Shown: piece by piece, positions 59,866 through 64,000 of the stretch
Layout: every line of letters starts with the position of its first letter
Position numbering within the stretch: the stretch's first letter is position 1
Assembly: GCF_009805705.1 (NCBI RefSeq)
Contig: NZ_VSMB01000005.1
Span: forward strand, 1 to 64,000
Length of the DNA stretch: 64,000 nt
Direction of reading: 5' to 3'
Source: Ruania rhizosphaerae
GTDB lineage: Bacteria; Actinomycetota; Actinomycetes; Actinomycetales; Beutenbergiaceae
Notes under the pieces: model-generated
Told to the model about the DNA's origin: nothing
The model's database searches: none
What the model saw: the letters and a program-made list of their open reading frames with translations, nothing else
Position numbers and translations under genes: made by a program

Positions 59866-61188
59866 TCAGGGGTTCTGTTCGAGGGTGACCAGGGTCAGCA
59901 GTATGAGTGCGCAGGTCCAGGCGAGCGGAGCGACGGCGGCCGGTGCGCCGTCGGGCCCGACCTTCTCAGGGATCGCGCCGGTGCTGGTGCGATGGTTGTC
60001 GAGCCAGTCCAGCATCTCGATGGCACGTGTGCGGTCGCCGAGGCTGGCTGCGGTCCAGGCGTAGAGCGCGGTCTGCGGGGTCCAGGAATACTGGGTCTCC
60101 GGCCATGCTGCTCCGGGTGCCAACCCGCCTCCGGGGCGGGTCATCGTCTCGATGGATGCCCGCCACGCGGTGGCCGCACCTGGGAGCGGCTCGGCCACGA
60201 ACGGCGGCAGTACGAAGGAAGCAGCGGCGTCCTGCAGGGATCGGCCCGGGTAGCGGCCGTAGCCGAAGGTGCCGAACTCTGCGGTGATGGCCTCGCGCAG
60301 GGCAGCGGCCGCTGCGGTGCTGCGGGCGGCGTTGCCGGTGTCGCCGCGCAGATCGTGCAGTCGCGCGGCGGCTTCCAGGCCGGCGAGTACGGGTGCGGCG
60401 GTCCCGAGGGTCACCTGGGTCTCGCGGTGCTCCCAGTAGTCCGACGACGGCGCAGGCAGCGGCGACCGGTCACTCACCTGGGCGAGCAGGAAGGCCGTCG
60501 AACGCTCGATGAGCGGTGCGAAGCGGGTCAGCAGCGCGTCGCGTTCGCGGTTGGTCTCGACGGCGTCAATCGCCTGTGCGAGAGCCCATAGTCCCCAGCC
60601 GGTTCCGTCCGTCTGGGTGCCGCGGTCGTCCGGAGGGAGCTGTTCGGTGACGGTGTACCGGGCGTGGAAGGAGCCGTCGGGGGCCTGGACGGTCTGGAGG
60701 TAGTCGAGGATCTCGAAGGCGTCGCGGTGGTGGCCGGTAGCGCTGAGTGCCGCGGCGACGAAGGCGGCGTCACGTGGCCAGACGTAGCGCCAGGCCGTGC
60801 TGGCGCCGGCGATGGCGCCTCCTCCTCCGCGCAGCAGTGCGTGCAGGTCGAGTAGGGCGTCGTGGCCGAGGTCGGCGAACTGGGTGTCGGCTCCTGGGAG
60901 GCTTCCCGCGGCGAGCCAGGTGCGGGTCTCTTCGGCGAGATGCTCGGCGGCGGCAACGGTGTCCTCGTCGGCGTCCGGGTCTGGGGCGAGGACGCGGCTG
61001 CCGGGAAGGTACGCGTGGTGCTCCCCGGCTGGGACGGTGGTCAGCTCTCCCGCTGGAGTGAGGGCGATCCCCTCCTGGTAGAGGGTGATGCTGTCGGCGC
61101 GGGTCTGCGGCGTTGTGAGCAGTCCGACAGCGACCAACGCAGCCACGAGAACGGTGCCGCAGACGACGGGCAGCAGGCGTCCGGACAT
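59866..61188 (-). CDS. GH15-like (glucoamylase-type) membrane-associated glycosidase
   Basis: The 440-residue protein has an N-terminal signal/anchor (about 1-28) and an (alpha/alpha)6 barrel with WRYVWPRDAAFVAAAL, the GH15 motif supplying acid residues, plus FEILDYLQTVQAPDGSFHARY, TDGTGWGLWALAQAI and SDYWEHRETQVTLGT. A hydrophobic C-terminal segment (WTCALILLTLVTLE) could anchor it. It would cleave an alpha-glucan or similar glycan outside the cell. The start at 61188 is chosen because TACCCT lies 7 nt upstream; the frame is open beyond but not homologous. Confidence 0.85.
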   Translation of the reverse strand: MSGRLLPVVCGTVLVAALVAVGLLTTPQTRADSITLYQEGIALTPAGELTTVPAGEHHAYLPGSRVLAPDPDADEDTVAAAEHLAEETRTWLAAGSLPGADTQFADLGHDALLDLHALLRGGGGAIAGASTAWRYVWPRDAAFVAAALSATGHHRDAFEILDYLQTVQAPDGSFHARYTVTEQLPPDDRGTQTDGTGWGLWALAQAIDAVETNRERDALLTRFAPLIERSTAFLLAQVSDRSPLPAPSSDYWEHRETQVTLGTAAPVLAGLEAAARLHDLRGDTGNAARSTAAAAALREAITAEFGTFGYGRYPGRSLQDAAASFVLPPFVAEPLPGAATAWRASIETMTRPGGGLAPGAAWPETQYSWTPQTALYAWTAASLGDRTRAIEMLDWLDNHRTSTGAIPEKVGPDGAPAAVAPLAWTCALILLTLVTLEQNP

Positions 61189-61195
61189 GGCGTCG

Positions 61196-61201
61196 AGGGT
61201 A
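61196..61201 (-). promoter_or_regulatory. -10 element TACCCT, leaderless promoter of the GH15-like gene
   Basis: On the minus strand TACCCT (61201-61196) ends 7 nt before ATG 61188. Confidence 0.55.
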
Positions 61202-61274
61202 TCTCGGAGGCACACATGGATCCGGTGCCGGTCGTCCAGCGCGCCACGCTCACGATCTGAGACGTTATCGATTT

Positions 61275-61382
61275 GTGACATCTGTGAGGTGACATACACC
61301 TTGAACATCCGTAGAGTCTGGCTGTCGTCGTCTGTCCGCGGGCGGCATCCAACTGCAAATGGCCACGGGCCCCCGATCGGGG
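61275..61382 (+). promoter_or_regulatory. Promoter and leader of the surface-protein gene
   Basis: GTGACA (61289-61294) and TAGAGT (61312-61317) are exactly 17 nt apart, giving a predicted ~97-nt leader. GTGACAT is repeated 14 bp upstream (61275-61281), a possible regulator site. In the leader the perfect palindrome CCCCGATCGGGG (61371-61382) can form a hairpin ahead of GGGGAG and the GTG start. Confidence 0.55.
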
Positions 61383-61420
61383 TCACGGGCACCACGCACA
61401 CACAGGCTCGGGGGAGTTAC

Positions 61421-64000
61421 GTGCAGAAAAATAAGCATGTCGCGCGCAGACGAGCGCGCACCGCATGGCAGCGGCCACTGGCGGGTGCGACCGCCATGGT
61501 CTCCGCAGTTGCCCTGGGAGCCGTTGGGCTCTCCGGCACGCTGTCGCCGGCGGTTGCTGCGCCGGGCGATGACAGTGAGGCGCTTGCCGAACTGATCGAC
61601 CTGGAAGCGCTGGGACTCGGCGTCGTTGACGCTGTCCGGACCGAGTCCGGCTTCACCAGCGACGAGGGCCCGAACGACGCTGATCTCGACGTGTCCGTGT
61701 TGGAGGGCCTCGCTGACATCACCGTTGGCGGTGTCAGCATCCCGCTGATCGGCGATGGCAGCAACGAAGGCCTGCTCGACCTCGGTCCCGGTGCTGAGGC
61801 GGGACTCCTCAACGGCTACGCTTCGTCGCCCGACGGTCAGTCTTCGATCGCCGCATCCGGTGCGCTCGGCGCCGACGGCGCGATCAACGCTGACGCCGGC
61901 GGCGGTTCAGAGGCGGCGACGGTTGACCTGACCGCGCTGCTCGGTCAGGTCGGTGTGGACGGCCTGACGGACGAGATCGTCGATCAGGTGGGCCTGCAGC
62001 TCGGAGCGATCGCCTCCCGTGCGGAGGTCACCGACGGCAACAACGTCACGAGCGAATATGTGATCGCTGACGCGCAGGTCATCATCAGCAGCCCGCTGGT
62101 CGGGGATCTGAGCACGACTGTCCAGAACACCGTGGGGACCGCCGAGGACACGGTGAACGGCACCCTCGGGCCGGATGGAGCAGTCCAGGGCCTGTTGGAC
62201 GCTATCGATGTCGGAAGCGTTGGTCTCCCGGGCGTTCTCGCGATCGACCTGGGCTCACCGACTCTCAACGCGAGCGTTGACCTGACGGGTGTCACCGACG
62301 GGATCCTCACGGACTCGATCAGTGACGGTGCAGTGACGATCAACCTGGCCGACGGGACCATCGGCATTGACCTGGCGCAGTTGCACCCGGATGGTCTCAA
62401 CGATCTGGACCCGAACACCCAGGTGCTGACCTCGGCTCAGATCGACCAGGTACAGATCGGGGTGACGAACCTCCTCGACGATCTGCTCGACGAGATCGTC
62501 GAAGCCGTCGACGACGCGATCCTGGGCACGAACCTCAATGTGACGCTTGACCCGAGCCTGGACGTGCTTTCGGGCACGCTCACTGGTGATGTGGGAGTCC
62601 AACTCACTGGCTCGCTCGGGGACTTCCTCGGGCTGACGGAAGACGACCCCGTGCTCGATGTCACGGGGAGCATCACGATCGACCTGCCGATCCTCCCGGA
62701 TGTCACGCTGGACGCCGACGGATTGTTCGATCTCATCGAGCCGGCGATCCTTGACGTGCTTGGTGCGATCGGTGGAGCCTTCGACGGTCTACTGAACCCG
62801 GACGACTCCGACGGTGCCCCCGTGCTAGGTGTCGTGGGAATCCTGCAGGACACCCTGTCTAGCGTGATCGGCGAGCTCGACGTGCTCGACCCGCTGCTGA
62901 GCCAGTTGCTCACCATCACGATCAACGAGCAGCCGACCGCAGCCCCGATCAACGCAGCGGGCGGTGACCTGGGTGAGGGTTCCTTCACGGTCCGTGCCCT
63001 GGCGATCGACGTCCTGCCTGGCCTTGGTGCTGAGACGGGCATCGACCTGGCTTCCTCCTCGGTGCAGGCGACTGTCGACGATGGCGGCGACGCAGACACG
63101 AACGCCAACGCCTCGGCGTCGGCTTCCGCATCGGCGAACGCGGACGATGACAACAATGCAGCGGCCGATGCTGCGGCTGAAGCCGCAGCGTACGCAGACA
63201 ACACCACGGACTCCTCGGCTGCTGCCGATGTGACCGCGGCTGCTGCTGCCGATGTTGCTGCTGACACCGATGCCTCGCAGGATGCGTCGGCGGATGCGAC
63301 CACAGACCCGGATGCTTCTGCTGCCGCGGCGGCTGAGGCGGCGGCGAACGCGGACAACTCCTCCGACACGGCGGCGGATGCGTCGGCTGCAATGTCTGCG
63401 GACGCCACGTCGGACGCCACCTCGGAGTCCGCCTCGGCTGCCGACGCGGCGGCCACGGCTGACTCCTCCACTGACGCCTCGGTCGCGGCATCGGCTGACG
63501 CTGATTCGTCCACGGACCCGGACTCCTCGACGGACCCGGACTCGTCCACGGACCCGGACTCCTCGACGGACCCGGACTCGTCCACGGATGCGGACACAAA
63601 CACCAATGCCTCGGCGTCAGCTGCGGCGTCGGCGGATGCTGATGACGATTCCAACGCGGCGGCTGAGGCCGCGGCTGAGGCTGCGGCGGACGAGGACAAC
63701 GAGACGGATACGTCGGCTGCCGCTGACGTGACCGCGGCTGCTGCGGCTGAGACTGCAGCGGACACGGACGCCTCGCAGGATGCGTCGGCGGATGCGACCA
63801 CGGACCCGGATGCTTCGGCTGCTGCGGCAGCTGAGGCGGCGGCGAACGCGGATAACACCTCCGACACCAACGCGGACGCTTCGGCAGCGGTCTCGGCGGA
63901 CTCGACGTCTGACGCCACTTCGGAAGCTGCCTCGGCGGCTGACGCGGCGGCCACGGCGGATTCCTCCACCGACGCCTCGGCGGCGGCATCAGCGGACGCG
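61421..64000 (+). CDS. Large secreted surface protein, choice-of-anchor G type, 3' end outside the window
   Basis: An open frame of 860 codons runs from GTG 61421 to the edge without a stop. It has a long signal peptide (basic start VQKNKHVARRRARTAW, then a hydrophobic core ending SPAVAAPG). Residues ~45-545 form a beta-rich region of Leu/Val/Asp/Gly periodicity that resembles choice-of-anchor G family surface proteins. From about residue 550 the sequence is almost only Ala, Asp, Ser, Thr, Glu and Asn, with five STDPDS-type units. A wall or membrane anchor would lie further right. GGGGAG 4 nt upstream supports the start. It is probably an adhesin or S-layer-like stalk. Confidence 0.82.
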   Translation, partial: MQKNKHVARRRARTAWQRPLAGATAMVSAVALGAVGLSGTLSPAVAAPGDDSEALAELIDLEALGLGVVDAVRTESGFTSDEGPNDADLDVSVLEGLADITVGGVSIPLIGDGSNEGLLDLGPGAEAGLLNGYASSPDGQSSIAASGALGADGAINADAGGGSEAATVDLTALLGQVGVDGLTDEIVDQVGLQLGAIASRAEVTDGNNVTSEYVIADAQVIISSPLVGDLSTTVQNTVGTAEDTVNGTLGPDGAVQGLLDAIDVGSVGLPGVLAIDLGSPTLNASVDLTGVTDGILTDSISDGAVTINLADGTIGIDLAQLHPDGLNDLDPNTQVLTSAQIDQVQIGVTNLLDDLLDEIVEAVDDAILGTNLNVTLDPSLDVLSGTLTGDVGVQLTGSLGDFLGLTEDDPVLDVTGSITIDLPILPDVTLDADGLFDLIEPAILDVLGAIGGAFDGLLNPDDSDGAPVLGVVGILQDTLSSVIGELDVLDPLLSQLLTITINEQPTAAPINAAGGDLGEGSFTVRALAIDVLPGLGAETGIDLASSSVQATVDDGGDADTNANASASASASANADDDNNAAADAAAEAAAYADNTTDSSAAADVTAAAAADVAADTDASQDASADATTDPDASAAAAAEAAANADNSSDTAADASAAMSADATSDATSESASAADAAATADSSTDASVAASADADSSTDPDSSTDPDSSTDPDSSTDPDSSTDADTNTNASASAAASADADDDSNAAAEAAAEAAADEDNETDTSAAADVTAAAAAETAADTDASQDASADATTDPDASAAAAAEAAANADNTSDTNADASAAVSADSTSDATSEAASAADAAATADSSTDASAAASADA
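63095..64000 (+). repeat. 498-bp (166-codon) tandem repeat, second copy truncated by the edge
   Basis: Copy 1 begins at 63095 with the codons for DTNANASAS, and copy 2 at 63593 with DTNTNASAS. Both continue through the same segments (DDDNNAAADAAAEAAA, SSAAADVTAAAAA, DTDASQDASADATTDPDA, ATADSSTDAS). The period is 498 bp; the copies differ at scattered positions. A short sub-repeat (STDPDS x4-5, 63506-63590) closes copy 1. More copies may lie to the right. Confidence 0.85.

Noticed and set aside
62437-63969. 510-codon minus-strand open frame, Ala/Ser/Val-rich
   Set aside because: It is the mirror of the low-complexity plus-strand surface-protein gene, which has a signal peptide, ribosome binding site and continuous frame from 61421.

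Overview
The window is high-GC DNA from an actinobacterium. The signs are Lsr2, CarD, SenX3-RegX3, a cysteinyl-tRNA synthetase next to SpoU-type RlmB, OtsAB, a DUF3263 protein, GTG starts, and many genes that begin directly at a -10 element (leaderless transcription). The order metalloprotease-tilS-hpt-ftsH-folE-folP-folBK, and panC-panD-lysS-lsr2, fits Micrococcales (Beutenbergia/Ruania/Georgenia-like). That placement is inference from gene content. Almost all genes are housekeeping or metabolic. I see no prophage, insertion sequence or CRISPR array.

Layout. 1-666: no convincing gene. 667-8749: metalloprotease, tRNA lysidine synthase, purine salvage, FtsH and a folate block (FolE, FolP, FolB-FolK fusion), mostly joined by stop/start overlaps. 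8710-10085 (minus): CDF metal exporter with an ArsR sensor. 10155-16514: two bacterial PH proteins, a DUF2520-PanC fusion, PanD, LysRS, a 58-residue membrane protein and Lsr2. 16567-18364: lactonase-type beta-propeller and phosphoglycerate mutase. 18459-21184: PhoU divergent from SenX3-RegX3 with a Pho-type box between them. 21196-23551: LpqE-like lipoprotein, CarD, IspD, IspF. 23548-27323: MarR regulator divergent from an ABC exporter, then AlkA-Ogt DNA alkylation repair. 27420-31027: CysS, RlmB and an unknown protein.

31042-40397 is a carbohydrate region: a LacI regulator, a solute-binding lipoprotein behind a perfect 16-bp operator, an (alpha/alpha)6 glycosidase, a ThuA protein, a Gfo/Idh/MocA oxidoreductase, a second LacI and a GH2 enzyme. 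No permease genes are present. 40402-45301 (minus): a DUF4032 kinase-like protein, an MsmX/UgpC-type ATPase, and OtsB/OtsA trehalose synthesis. 45373-51689: Ser/Thr kinase, a long imperfect inverted repeat, a membrane protein, a DsbA-like protein, tRNA-Thr, a PdxK/ThiD kinase and an S9 peptidase. 51899-64000: a secreted sortase-type phosphatase with a Pho-like box, a small 4-Cys secreted protein, FadE, an SGNH hydrolase, Ung, DUF3263, LytR_C, a GH15-like enzyme, and an Ala/Asp/Ser-rich surface protein with a 498-bp repeat that runs off the right edge.

The most notable points are the in-frame DUF2520-PanC fusion, two similarly arranged Pho-type boxes (phoU and the secreted phosphatase), the 78-nt inverted repeat after the kinase gene, a complete kinase residue set in the DUF4032 protein, and about 15 promoters placed 6-8 nt before the start codon.
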